Shown one piece after another: positions 23,053-31,745 of a stretch of DNA of 38,153 bases. The stretch is from NCBI RefSeq assembly GCF_001262635.1, contig NZ_JXYH01000037.1:1-38153 (forward strand), written 5' to 3'. The notes under the pieces were generated by a model that made no database searches, was not told the DNA's origin, and saw nothing but the letters and a program-made list of their open reading frames with translations. How positions within the stretch are numbered: the stretch's first letter is position 1; every line of letters begins with the position of its first letter. The DNA is from Aestuariivita boseongensis. GTDB taxonomy: Bacteria > Pseudomonadota > Alphaproteobacteria > Rhodobacterales > Rhodobacteraceae. The position numbers and the translations under genes are program-made.

Positions 23053-26000
23053 TACGCTGGTTCACCGGCCACCCGACGGCGGGCAACCTGCTGCTTCTTT
23101 TGTTCCTTGCAGCGGGCATCTTTGCCGCGCCGGGCCTGTTGCGCGAAACCTTCCCCGATTTCCGCGCCGTCGAGGCCGAGGTCACCGTGCCCTACCGGGG
23201 CGCTGCAGCCGAGGATGTAGAGGCCGCGATCTGCGCGCCGCTCTGGGACGGAGTGCAGGGTGTCGAGGGGTTGGAAACCTTCACGTGCACGGCCCAGACT
23301 GGCCGCGCGCGGGCCGTGGCAACCATGGCGCCCGGTAACGATGCGCTGCGCTTCGTCAATTCGCTGCGCACCGAGGTGTCGGCCATCGACACCTTCCCCG
23401 ACCGCGCCGATCCTGCCGTGGTGCGCGAATTGCACCGCTCGGATCCTGTCACATCGGTCGCCATCTCGGGCGATCTGCCGCTGGGCGAACTGGATCTTTA
23501 CGCCGACGCCCTGTCGGACCGCTTTACCGCCTTGCCGGGCGTTGCCAGCGTGATGCGCGGGGGCCTCGGCACCCGGACACTTTTAGTAACCGCATCACGC
23601 CCTGTACTCGACAGCCACGGGCTGACGCCTGCCGCCTTGGCCGCCGCCATCGCCGCGCAGAACATCGACCTGCCCGCAGGCACGCTGGAGGGACCGGGCG
23701 CGGACCTGACCCTTCGCTTCACTGCTGAACGCGACACGGCCACGGCGCTGGCCACGATCCCGCTGCTGGTCCTGCCCAATGGCGCAACCCTGACGCTGGG
23801 CGATGTGGCGGAGATCGAGGAACGGTTCGAACCGCCGCAGGACCGGGCTTTTGTCGACGGGGTGCCTGCCATCGTGCTCGACGTATCAAAGGCGCTGGAT
23901 GCCGACGCGCTTCGGGTGCTGGACGGCGTTGCCGCGCTGGTGGCCGAGGAAACTGCCCGCCTGCCGGACACGATCTCCGTTGAAGTGGTGCAGGACGTGA
24001 CATCGATCATCCGCGACCGTCTGGTGATGTTGGTGCAGAACGGCGTGATCGGGCTGGTTCTCGTCGTCGTGGTGATGAGCCTGTTCTTTCGCCCCGGCTT
24101 CGCGATCTGGGCCGCGATGGGCCTGCCTGTGGCCTTTGCAGGCGCGTTCCTCTGGATGGCGCTGACCGGGCTCAGCCTGAACATGATGACACTAGTGGCG
24201 CTGTTGATGGCGATCGGTATCGTGATGGACGATTCCATCGTGATCGCGGATTCCATCGCGGTGCATGCCGCCAAGGGCGCGACGGTCGAAACCGTCGCGG
24301 CGGGCGTCGCAGCCGTGGCGCCCGGAGTGATCTCTTCCTTTCTAACGACGCTTGCCGTTTTCCTGCCCCTCGCCTTCCTGGCGGGCGAGTTGGGCGCCGT
24401 GCTGGAAGTTCTGCCGGTGGTCCTGCTGGCCGCACTCGCCGCGTCGCTGATCGAGGCCTTCCTGATCCTGCCCCACCACCTGAAAGGGGGCATGAAGGAC
24501 ACTGCCCCCTCCCGCTTCCGCGCCCGCTTCGACGCGGGCTTCGATGCCCTGCGCGAGCGTGGCGTGGGCCGTCTGGCCGATGCCGCGATCAGGGGCCGTT
24601 GGCTGGTCGCGGGGCTGGCCATCGGGGCCTTGATCCTGACCGTCGGCGCGCTGGGCGGCGGCGTGGTCAAGCGCGAGGCAATGCCCGAGATCGACGGCGA
24701 CGTGCTCGAGGCGCGGCTGATGCTACCCGCAGGCACACCGCTGGCGCGCACGGGCCAAGCCGTCGCGCAGGTCGAGGCGGCGCTCGACCGCGTGAACGCC
24801 CGTCTCACCCCCGATCAGCCCCAGGCACAACCGCTGGTGATCCGCCGCCTCACCCGGCTGGGCCGCAACCGGTCGGCGGGCGAGACCGGTGCCCATGTCG
24901 CCACCGTCGCGGTGGACCTGCTCGGCGCCGAGACACGCAGCAGCACGTTGGACGAAATCATCACGCTTTGGCGCGAAGAGATCGGGCCACTGCCCGGGGT
25001 GTCCTCGTTGATCCTGACCGAGCCGGGGATCGGCCCGCAGGGCATCGCGGTGGAATTGCGCCTGAGCCACCCCGACCTCGCCACGCTGGAGGCAGCGGGC
25101 CGCGCCACTTTGGCGGAGCTTGAAACCTATACCGGTGTGCGCAACGCGATCCTCGACCTGCGCCTCGGCGCACCCGAATTACGGCTGAATCTGTCACCCG
25201 GCGCCGAGGCCTTGGGGCTGACCGCCACAGATGTGGCTGGCCAGCTTCGCGCGGCCTTTCTCGGCACGCAGCTTGCGGAAATCCGGCGCGGCGATCTGGC
25301 CTGGGATATCGAGCTGCGGCTTGCCGATGAGGACCGCGCCAACCGCGCTGACCTGAACCTTTTCGAGATCGCGCTGCCCGGTGGCGGCACCGTGCCGCTG
25401 TCGAGCATCGCCACCATCGAGGAGGCGCGCGGCTGGGACACCATCTCGCGGCGCAACGGGCTGCGCACGCTGACCGTCGCGGCCGATGTGGACGGCCGCA
25501 TCGGCAATGCCGACGCGATCACCGCGCGGCTGGCCGAGGGCTTCCTGCCCGGTCTGGTGGCCACCACCCCCGGCCTTGGCTTTGACATCGGCGGGCAGGC
25601 CGCGAATTCGACGGAAACCGTCGCCTCGATCCTGCGCGGGTTCCTGATCGGGCTGGTGGGCATCTACCTCGTGCTCAGTTTCCAGTTCCGCAGCTATGTG
25701 GAGCCGCTGATCGTGATGATCACCATCCCGCTGGCATTTTTGGGCGTCATCTGGGGCCATGTGCTGATGGGCTACAACATCTCGATGCCGTCACTGGTGG
25801 GGGCGGCTTCGCTTGCGGGGATCGTGGTGAACAACGCAATCCTGCTGGTCGGTGTCATCAACGCCCGTCGCGCCAATGGACTGTCGGCCGCGCTGGCCGC
25901 AGGAGAGGCCGTGCGCGCCCGCTTCCGCCCGATCTTCGTGTCGGTCTCGACCACGATCATGGGCATGGCACCGCTGCTGCTGGAATCCTCCACCCAGGCC

Positions 26001-26150
26001 CAGACGCTCAAGCCCCTCGTAATTTCCGTGGTGTTCGGCCTTCTCGCCGCAACCGTGCTTATACTGGTCGTGCTACCTGCATTCTACTCAGCGCTCGAGG
26101 ATATCCGGCCACGCAAACAGACCTACGCCGTGGGCCCAATTGGTCAATGA
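23049..26150 (+). CDS. RND family efflux permease
   Basis: This 1033-residue inner-membrane proton-driven pump has the RND plan of two six-helix halves with large periplasmic loops. The first helix is HPTAGNLLLLLFLAAGIF. The TM4 proton-relay pair D394 and D395 is present in GIVMDDSIVIADS. The second half shows FLIGLVGIYLVLSFQFRSYVEPLIVMITIP and the permease loop region SLAGIVVNNAILLVGVINARR. The sequence resembles the hydrophobe/amphiphile efflux group, but the substrate cannot be read from it. It is the last gene of the operon; no terminator stands out after it. Confidence 0.95.
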   Translation: MIRWFTGHPTAGNLLLLLFLAAGIFAAPGLLRETFPDFRAVEAEVTVPYRGAAAEDVEAAICAPLWDGVQGVEGLETFTCTAQTGRARAVATMAPGNDALRFVNSLRTEVSAIDTFPDRADPAVVRELHRSDPVTSVAISGDLPLGELDLYADALSDRFTALPGVASVMRGGLGTRTLLVTASRPVLDSHGLTPAALAAAIAAQNIDLPAGTLEGPGADLTLRFTAERDTATALATIPLLVLPNGATLTLGDVAEIEERFEPPQDRAFVDGVPAIVLDVSKALDADALRVLDGVAALVAEETARLPDTISVEVVQDVTSIIRDRLVMLVQNGVIGLVLVVVVMSLFFRPGFAIWAAMGLPVAFAGAFLWMALTGLSLNMMTLVALLMAIGIVMDDSIVIADSIAVHAAKGATVETVAAGVAAVAPGVISSFLTTLAVFLPLAFLAGELGAVLEVLPVVLLAALAASLIEAFLILPHHLKGGMKDTAPSRFRARFDAGFDALRERGVGRLADAAIRGRWLVAGLAIGALILTVGALGGGVVKREAMPEIDGDVLEARLMLPAGTPLARTGQAVAQVEAALDRVNARLTPDQPQAQPLVIRRLTRLGRNRSAGETGAHVATVAVDLLGAETRSSTLDEIITLWREEIGPLPGVSSLILTEPGIGPQGIAVELRLSHPDLATLEAAGRATLAELETYTGVRNAILDLRLGAPELRLNLSPGAEALGLTATDVAGQLRAAFLGTQLAEIRRGDLAWDIELRLADEDRANRADLNLFEIALPGGGTVPLSSIATIEEARGWDTISRRNGLRTLTVAADVDGRIGNADAITARLAEGFLPGLVATTPGLGFDIGGQAANSTETVASILRGFLIGLVGIYLVLSFQFRSYVEPLIVMITIPLAFLGVIWGHVLMGYNISMPSLVGAASLAGIVVNNAILLVGVINARRANGLSAALAAGEAVRARFRPIFVSVSTTIMGMAPLLLESSTQAQTLKPLVISVVFGLLAATVLILVVLPAFYSALEDIRPRKQTYAVGPIGQ

Positions 26151-26297
26151 CCCTTCACGCTTTCTCAAGAGACGGCTTTGCGCGTCTGCTATTCAATCCT
26201 CCGCGCCCCAGAGCATACGCAGACAAAACCAGTCAACGCACACCCACGCGATTTCCAATACTGGATCAGGTGATCAAGGCGATCCGTACTTCGCATA
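26151..26297. other. Non-coding junction between the RND operon and the trb cluster
   Basis: These 147 bases separate the convergent RND permease and DUF2274 genes and are visibly richer in A and T than their neighbours. A five-base hairpin (AGACG at 26170, CGTCT at 26183) is present without a T run, so it is at best a weak terminator. I saw no insertion-sequence end, tRNA fragment or long repeat. It is the natural place for an element boundary, but nothing proves one. Confidence 0.5.
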
Positions 26298-26531
26298 CTA
26301 TGGACCATGGGACACCTCGCTTCGACGTGCTTTTGCAAAGCCGCGATCCGTTGCGATGAACCGCTCCAGCATGGGAACCACCAGCTTTTTCGGTTCGATT
26401 GGTCCCTCTCCGGCCTTGCGGCCGAGGATTTCACCATAGGCGATCAGGTCCCGATGCAGCTCTGCGGGCAGTTCCACAGTCAGTTTCACCGGCTTGTTTT
26501 CTGGGATCGGACCGAGTTTCAGCTTGGTCAT
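26298..26531 (-). CDS. DUF2274 protein downstream of trbI
   Basis: The 77-residue protein reads MTKLKLGPIPENKPVKLTVELPAEL followed by HRDLIAYGEILGR and KLVVPMLERFIATDRGFAKAR. This matches the DUF2274 family that regularly follows trbI in integrative-element and plasmid trb operons. The short strand-helix-helix pattern suggests a ribbon-helix-helix-like fold, so DNA binding is possible but unproven. One base separates its ATG from the trbI stop. It is the last gene of the cluster. Confidence 0.88.
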   Translation of the reverse strand: MTKLKLGPIPENKPVKLTVELPAELHRDLIAYGEILGRKAGEGPIEPKKLVVPMLERFIATDRGFAKARRSEVSHGP

Positions 26532-26532
26532 G

Positions 26533-27669
26533 TCAGCCTCCGGATGGCGCGAAGACGAGGTCGCGCGTGACGATCACCCGAACGGGAAAGCCCGGGCGAA
26601 TGGTGAGGGTCGGCGGGACCTCCAACTGGCGTTGAACGATGCGCTGCCCGGCCTCGTTGATCGTGTCGAGGGCCCCGTCGCGGAGGGCACGAGCGAGGCG
26701 ATCTTCCTCGTCGAGGGAAAGCTCCGCGCCAACGGCGAGCAGAGTCGAAAGCCCCGCCGCGCGCAGGACGCTGGCCCAGTGGTTGTCGACGCGGTCCTCG
26801 AGACCGGCAAAGCCCGCGGCATCCGCCCCGGGCTGGCGTTCGAGCACGAAGGATCGACCATCGGGGAAGATCAACCTGGTCCAGACCAGGAGCACGCGAC
26901 GCTGGCCGGCGCTCACGCTGTCGTCGTAGGCGCCGATCAAACGGGTGCCTTGCGGGATCAGAAGAAGGCTGCCGGTGGGGCTGTCATAGACGTTCTGGGT
27001 GACCTGCGCGGTGATCTGACCCGGCAGGTCGGAGCGAATACCGGTGATCAGCGCGGCCGGGATGACGGAACCGGCTTGCAGCAGCCAAGGCGAGGCCGGT
27101 GGTTGTATGCGGTCGGGTGCGACCGTTCGGCGGTCGGTCGGCGCGGTCAGAAAGGCCTCGCGTGGATCGGTCTCCGGGGTGGCGGCCAACCCGGTTCCTG
27201 GTGCTGCGGGCTGCATCTGGAACCCAGTTGTCGCTGGCGCTCCAGGCCGCGTCTGGAAGAAGAGATCACTGACCCGGGCGGCCTCCAGTTCCGCAAGCCG
27301 CTGCTGTTCCGCCGGGTCCATGGTCGGCGGCGCGAGACTTGGAGCCGCGACGGGCTGGCCGCGTTGCTGCGCGTCGAGGATGCCGCCGCCGAGGTCGCCC
27401 GGCAGGGGCGGACCGAGCCGGGGAATGGCATCATAGCTGCCGGGCAGATCGCGGAGACCATCGGCGGGTTGGCGTCGGTCGGTGGTGATCAGTTCTTCCG
27501 GCGCGGCCGTTCGGTCCGGGCGTTGCAGCCCATAGATCAGCGCGGCACCGATCCCGAGGCCCGCGACAACGCCAAGCCCGATGATCACCTTGCGCGAAAT
27601 CCGCGTGACGCGCGGCGGATCGGCGCGCAGGCGCATGGCGGCGGCGGTGTCGGTTGGTGTGTCACTCAT
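26533..27669 (-). CDS. trbI: TrbI, VirB10-like core-complex protein
   Basis: TrbI spans the envelope and couples ATPase energy to the outer-membrane pore of the conjugation machine. This 378-residue protein has a short cytoplasmic tail, one membrane helix (about 27-46), a proline-rich periplasmic stretch and the C-terminal VirB10 beta-barrel domain. That domain includes LLQAGSVIPAALITGIRSDLPGQ, LLIPQGTRLIGAYD and RPGFPVRVIVTRDLVF. I chose the ATG at 27669, which overlaps trbG as ATGA; the frame extends far upstream without coding character. Confidence 0.95.
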   Translation of the reverse strand: MSDTPTDTAAAMRLRADPPRVTRISRKVIIGLGVVAGLGIGAALIYGLQRPDRTAAPEELITTDRRQPADGLRDLPGSYDAIPRLGPPLPGDLGGGILDAQQRGQPVAAPSLAPPTMDPAEQQRLAELEAARVSDLFFQTRPGAPATTGFQMQPAAPGTGLAATPETDPREAFLTAPTDRRTVAPDRIQPPASPWLLQAGSVIPAALITGIRSDLPGQITAQVTQNVYDSPTGSLLLIPQGTRLIGAYDDSVSAGQRRVLLVWTRLIFPDGRSFVLERQPGADAAGFAGLEDRVDNHWASVLRAAGLSTLLAVGAELSLDEEDRLARALRDGALDTINEAGQRIVQRQLEVPPTLTIRPGFPVRVIVTRDLVFAPSGG

Positions 27670-28640
27670 GTCCCCCGCTCCGCTTCCTGCCGTACCGCGG
27701 TCGCCTCGGTTTGGGGTTCGATCCGCAGGATGCGGACCACCTCCTGCCGGGGACCGCGTCCGAGGCGCAGTTCGGCCGCGCCGAAGAGCCGGTCGACGAT
27801 CAACACGTTGCCGTGGATGCGGGAGTTGACGATCTCCAGCTCGCCATCGGCTCCGAGCACGAAGAGCGGCGGCATCTCGCCCTGGGCAATGCCGCGCGGG
27901 AAGACGACATAGACCCGGCGTCCGTCGTCGAAGATGGAAATCGGACGCCAGGGCGGGTTGTCGCCTTGCAGCCCGTAGCGGTGGTTGCGGGCATGCGCGG
28001 GCGGGATGCGCGGCGTGGCCGGCGCAACGCGTGGTGCCTCGGGCGCACGCGGATAGGCCCAGGAGATGGCGGGCATCCAGGTCTCTTCGCTGGCGTTGAG
28101 TTCGATCAGGTAGGTGCGCCGGTCGGTCGAGATCACGAGGTTCGTGCGGATATCGGGCCTCGTGGGCTTCACGAGCACGAGGACGCGGGTATCGCGGCCC
28201 GCGCCGCTCTCGGTGTCGCCGATGATCCAGCGCGCCGTGTCCCCTGCCGCGATCGGGCCGGTGCCGGCCAGGCGTTCGCCGGGTTCGAGCGCGATCGTCG
28301 TGATCTGACCCGGCGCTGCATAGACCTGATAGAGCGCGCCCTCGGACCACGGGTAGATCTGGATCGCGTTGAAATACCCGGCCTGCCGCGGCTCGACACG
28401 CGCGGCCGCATTGGCATTGCCGACCTGGGCGACGGGTGTGGCGGCGGCCTCGCCGCCCCGGCTCGGCGTCCAGGCCGGCGGGACATGGAGCGGGCGCGGC
28501 CGGTCATCGGGAGCGGTGGGAGGCGGTGTCGGCAAAGGCGGCACCGCGTCGTCATAGGCGAATGCGGGCGGACGGTCGCTGGCGCAGCCGGCGACGAGCG
28601 TGGTGGCGAGGAGCACGGTGGGCAGGATCGGTCGGGTCAT
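27666..28640 (-). CDS. trbG: TrbG, VirB9/CagX-like protein with lipobox
   Basis: TrbG is the periplasmic and outer-membrane VirB9 component. The 324-residue protein starts with a lipoprotein signal (TLVAGCAS, C19), unusual for VirB9 but common for TrbG. It continues with the CagX strands AIQIYPWSEGALYQVYAAPGQ and RRVYVVFPRG. The C-terminal segment (LFVLGADGELEIVNSRIHGN, VDRLFGAAELRLG) matches the VirB10-contacting domain. ATGA overlaps join it to trbF and trbI. Confidence 0.95.
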   Translation of the reverse strand: MTRPILPTVLLATTLVAGCASDRPPAFAYDDAVPPLPTPPPTAPDDRPRPLHVPPAWTPSRGGEAAATPVAQVGNANAAARVEPRQAGYFNAIQIYPWSEGALYQVYAAPGQITTIALEPGERLAGTGPIAAGDTARWIIGDTESGAGRDTRVLVLVKPTRPDIRTNLVISTDRRTYLIELNASEETWMPAISWAYPRAPEAPRVAPATPRIPPAHARNHRYGLQGDNPPWRPISIFDDGRRVYVVFPRGIAQGEMPPLFVLGADGELEIVNSRIHGNVLIVDRLFGAAELRLGRGPRQEVVRILRIEPQTEATAVRQEAERGT

Positions 28641-29326
28641 TGGCTCATCTCCCGCGACCAGTTGATCGCGTTGACATAGATTCCAAGGGGATTGACGCGC
28701 AGACGGTCCGCCGTGCGCGGCGGGTCGATCACGACGGTGAGGATCGCGGTCCAGCGCTCGGTGCGGGCAAGCTGGCCATTCTCATAGTGCCGCTCGGACC
28801 AGGCCACCCGGAAACTGTCGGGCGACGCACGAATGACGCTCGAGACCTCGACCGAGACCTGGTCCTCGCCCACCCGCGTGAAGGGATCGTTGGCGCGGGC
28901 ATGGTCGTTGAGCGCCAGCGCACCGCGGTCGGTGGTGAATTCATAGGCGCGGAGCCAGTTCTGGCGGACGACAATGGGATCGGCGGGCAATCCCCGGACC
29001 TCCTCGATGAACCGCGCGAGATGCCAGGCGATTTGCGGATCGCTGGGGCGATACCCGGCGCTGGCGGCCTCGACGGCGCGCGCCTCGCCATGCCGGTCGA
29101 TCTCAACGACATAGGGCACCACGGTGCCGCGCGCCGATTGCCAGACCAGCGCCGTGGCGAAACCGCCCGCGAGGATCAGGCAGCCGAAGGCCATGAGGCG
29201 CCAGTTCTTTGCCTGCACCCGGGCGGAACCAATGCGCTCGTCCCAGACCTGGGCAGCCTTCTGGTACGGGGTCTCGGGTTCCGGAGTCTTGCCGTAATGC
29301 GCGGCGGCGCGTTTGAAGAGGCTCAT
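28637..29326 (-). CDS. trbF: TrbF, VirB8-like inner-membrane protein
   Basis: TrbF is the VirB8 scaffold of the inner-membrane complex. The 229-residue protein has a cytoplasmic N-terminus with the family motif TPYQKAAQVWDERIGSARVQA, one membrane helix (about 43-63) and a periplasmic NTF2-like domain containing VPYVVEIDRHGEA and the NxW-type ending GIYVNAINWSREM. It overlaps trbL and trbG by four bases each. Confidence 0.95.
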   Translation of the reverse strand: MSLFKRAAAHYGKTPEPETPYQKAAQVWDERIGSARVQAKNWRLMAFGCLILAGGFATALVWQSARGTVVPYVVEIDRHGEARAVEAASAGYRPSDPQIAWHLARFIEEVRGLPADPIVVRQNWLRAYEFTTDRGALALNDHARANDPFTRVGEDQVSVEVSSVIRASPDSFRVAWSERHYENGQLARTERWTAILTVVIDPPRTADRLRVNPLGIYVNAINWSREMSQ

Positions 29327-30672
29327 GAGCGGTCACTTTCGGAGAGGGAAACGGAGGCGCCTGAGCCGGGGCTGTCCCCGGCGCGCAACGCATGGGTGGC
29401 GGCGGAGACGCCATGGCTCATAGCCTGGCTGCGACGCATCGAACGCGCCCAGGCGGGTGGACTGCCTGCGGGGGCGGACATGGCGGTCGACGCGCCTGCC
29501 CCGCTGCCGAGCGAGGAGGTGCCGCCGGTGGCGGCGAAACCCACACGGGCGCCTCCGGCGTGGCTTGACTTGACCGCTTCGGAAGCCGAGGCGGCGGCCC
29601 GGCGCAGGGGTGATGCTGCCGCGGATCCCGCGGCTCTTGCTATGCCGCCGAGACCAGACGTAACTCCGGCAGCCCCACTCTGGCCCATGGATCCGATGCT
29701 GTAGGCGGTGGAGGCGGCCCCGGTGGCCGCCACAGCGCCGCGCGTGACGGCGGCCCCGCCCGAGGCGAGTGCGCCGGCCCCGCGGGCGCCGAGCATGGCC
29801 CCGCCACCCGCCGCGACGGCAGCCCCGCCCACGGCAAGCCCGGTGCCGACGGCGGCCCCCACGCCCAGTTGCGGGCCTCCCGAGACGAGGCCGGTGGCGA
29901 TGCCCGGGCCGAAGATGCCGAGACCGAGGAGCGAGAGGGCGGCCAGCATGATCGCCATGGCCTCGTCGATGGTGGGCGTCACGCCGCCAAACCCGGCGGT
30001 GAACTGGCCGAAGAGCGTCGAACCGATGCCGATGATCACCGCGAGCACCAGCACCTTGATGCCCGAGGAGACGACATTGCCCAGCACCCGCTCGGCCATG
30101 AAGGCGGTCTTGCCGAAAAGCCCGAAGGGGATCAGCACGAAGCCTGCGAGGGTGGTCAGTTTGAACTCGATCAGCGTCACGAAGAGCTGCACGGCGAGGA
30201 GGAAGAAGGCCAGGAGCACCAGCGCCCAGGCGAAGAGCAGGCAGGCGATCTGGATGAAGTTCTCGAAGAAGGCGACGAAGCCCATGAGATCGGCGGTGGA
30301 CTCCAGAAGCGGGCGCCCGGCATCGAGACCGGTCTGCGCCACCCGTCCGGGGCGCAGGAGATCGGCGGGCGAGAAGCCGGTGCCGGAGGCCAGAAGCCCC
30401 AACCCCGCGAAACTGTCGAAGACGATGGCCGCAAGGCTGTTCCAGTTGGAAATGAGCCAGGCGAAGACGCCCACGAAGAGGGTCTTTTTCACGAGACGGG
30501 CGATGATGTCGTCATCGGCGCCCCAGGCCCAGAAGAGCGCGGCGAGCGTCACGTCGATCACGATCAGCGTGCTGGCGATGAAGGCGACCTCGCCGCCCAG
30601 CAGCCCGAAACCGCTGTCGATATAGGAGGTGAAAACCCCGAGGAAGGTGTCGATGACGCCGGTGCCGCCCAT
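29323..30672 (-). CDS. trbL: TrbL, VirB6-like polytopic membrane protein
   Basis: TrbL is the multi-spanning VirB6 component of the translocation channel. The 449-residue protein begins GVIDTFLGVFTSYIDSGFGLL and shows about six to seven hydrophobic helices up to residue 260. After that it becomes glycine/alanine/serine-rich low complexity (about 265-430), as is usual for TrbL. It lies three bases after the trbK-like gene and overlaps trbF. Confidence 0.94.
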   Translation of the reverse strand: MGGTGVIDTFLGVFTSYIDSGFGLLGGEVAFIASTLIVIDVTLAALFWAWGADDDIIARLVKKTLFVGVFAWLISNWNSLAAIVFDSFAGLGLLASGTGFSPADLLRPGRVAQTGLDAGRPLLESTADLMGFVAFFENFIQIACLLFAWALVLLAFFLLAVQLFVTLIEFKLTTLAGFVLIPFGLFGKTAFMAERVLGNVVSSGIKVLVLAVIIGIGSTLFGQFTAGFGGVTPTIDEAMAIMLAALSLLGLGIFGPGIATGLVSGGPQLGVGAAVGTGLAVGGAAVAAGGGAMLGARGAGALASGGAAVTRGAVAATGAASTAYSIGSMGQSGAAGVTSGLGGIARAAGSAAASPLRRAAASASEAVKSSHAGGARVGFAATGGTSSLGSGAGASTAMSAPAGSPPAWARSMRRSQAMSHGVSAATHALRAGDSPGSGASVSLSESDRS

Positions 30673-30675
30673 GGC

Positions 30676-30942
30676 TCACTCTTCCCGGGCCCGGTCGCGG
30701 CCGAGAAAGCGGTCGCGGGTTTCGGCCCAGACCGCGAGGCAGTCTGGATCGGAGGCCGCGGCCTCGCCCAGCTCCTGGCAGCGCCTTTGTTCAGCCCGCA
30801 GGGGATCGGTCTCGTGCATGAGGGGCGCCGCCGGACGCGCATCCTGCCCCTCCTCGTCCCGGCCCATCTCGACCAGTGCCGCGGTGACCGCGATGGCGAC
30901 GAAGACGATGGCGGCGATGCGGGCGAGAACCGATCCCTCCAT
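30676..30942 (-). CDS. trbK: TrbK-alt type putative entry-exclusion protein
   Basis: The 88-residue protein has one N-terminal membrane helix (LARIAAIVFVAIAVTAALVEM). A small domain with two cysteines follows: RCQELGEAAASDPDCLAVWAE and then RDRFLG. This matches the TrbK-alt family found between trbJ and trbL; in IncP plasmids TrbK blocks entry of a second copy. The ATG at 30942 is 14 bases after the trbJ stop. Entry exclusion here is inferred from position and family. Confidence 0.85.
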   Translation of the reverse strand: MEGSVLARIAAIVFVAIAVTAALVEMGRDEEGQDARPAAPLMHETDPLRAEQRRCQELGEAAASDPDCLAVWAETRDRFLGRDRAREE

Positions 30943-30956
30943 GGGCCTGCCTCCCT

Positions 30957-31745
30957 TCAGTTGTTGAACATCCGGGCATTGCCGGGCTGGTAGCCCGCGC
31001 TCGGCGTGAGGAAGCGCTCGCGCTGCACCCGGCCCTGTTCGGCGGCCGCGGACCGTTCGGCCTCGACCAGCGCCGAGGCACGGCCATTGGCGGCGACGAC
31101 GGCGATCAGATCGGCGATCTGCTGGGACTGCAGTGCCAGGAGCTGGTTGCCCGCCTGGGTCGCCTGCAGGGCACCGACCGCGGATTGGCTTTCGCCGACA
31201 AGGGCGGAGAGCTCGGCGCGCTGGCCGTCGAGATTGCCGACGACGCCTGCCTGTACGCGCAGCGCGTCCTGCAGCCCGCCGACGGTGTTTTCCCAGCGGG
31301 AGCGCGCATCGGCCAGAAGCTGCGCCTCGGGCGCGGCCATGGGGATGTTGGCATAGTCCTGCTGGAAGACCTGGTCGATCTGGGCGACGTCGAAGGCGAT
31401 GTTCTGGGCTTGGCTCAGGAGTTGCCGCGTCCGGTCGACATTCTGCCGCAGCGCCTGCAGGGAGGAGTACGGCAGGCTCGCGAGGTTGCGCGCCTGGTTC
31501 ATCAGCATCTGCGCCTCGTTCTGCAGCTGGGTGATCTGGTTGTTGATCTGCTCGAGTGCCCGGGCGGCGGAGAGGATGTTCTCGGCGTGATTGCGCGGGT
31601 CGTAGACGATGCGCCCGCCCCCGCCGAATAGGAAGGCCTGCGCGGGCGTCGCGAAGATCGGCGAAAGGCCGAGAGGGGCTGCGAGCGCCAGGGCCAAGGC
31701 GGAGACGCTGGCGAGCTTGGATAAATGATGGGCGGCATGAGTCAT
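30957..31745 (-). CDS. trbJ: TrbJ, VirB5-like periplasmic protein
   Basis: TrbJ is the VirB5-like minor pilus or contact protein. The 262-residue precursor has a clear signal peptide cleaved near ATPAQA (residue 37), then FLFGGGGRIVYDPRNHAENILSA. A long helical region rich in glutamine follows (ALEQINNQITQLQNEAQMLM and onward). This is typical of P-type conjugation TrbJ. Its ATG overlaps the trbE stop by four bases. Confidence 0.95.
   Translation of the reverse strand: MTHAAHHLSKLASVSALALALAAPLGLSPIFATPAQAFLFGGGGRIVYDPRNHAENILSAARALEQINNQITQLQNEAQMLMNQARNLASLPYSSLQALRQNVDRTRQLLSQAQNIAFDVAQIDQVFQQDYANIPMAAPEAQLLADARSRWENTVGGLQDALRVQAGVVGNLDGQRAELSALVGESQSAVGALQATQAGNQLLALQSQQIADLIAVVAANGRASALVEAERSAAAEQGRVQRERFLTPSAGYQPGNARMFNN

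Noticed and set aside
26170-26187. Short hairpin after the RND permease
   Set aside because: Five-base stem with an eight-base loop and no T run, too weak to call a terminator.
26147-26359. Short plus-strand frame after the RND permease
   Set aside because: No ribosome-binding site or recognisable protein, and it runs into DUF2274 on the other strand.
29440-29880. Repetitive Gly/Ala/Ser coding near the trbL end
   Set aside because: Low-complexity C-termini are usual in TrbL; this is not a separate repeat element.
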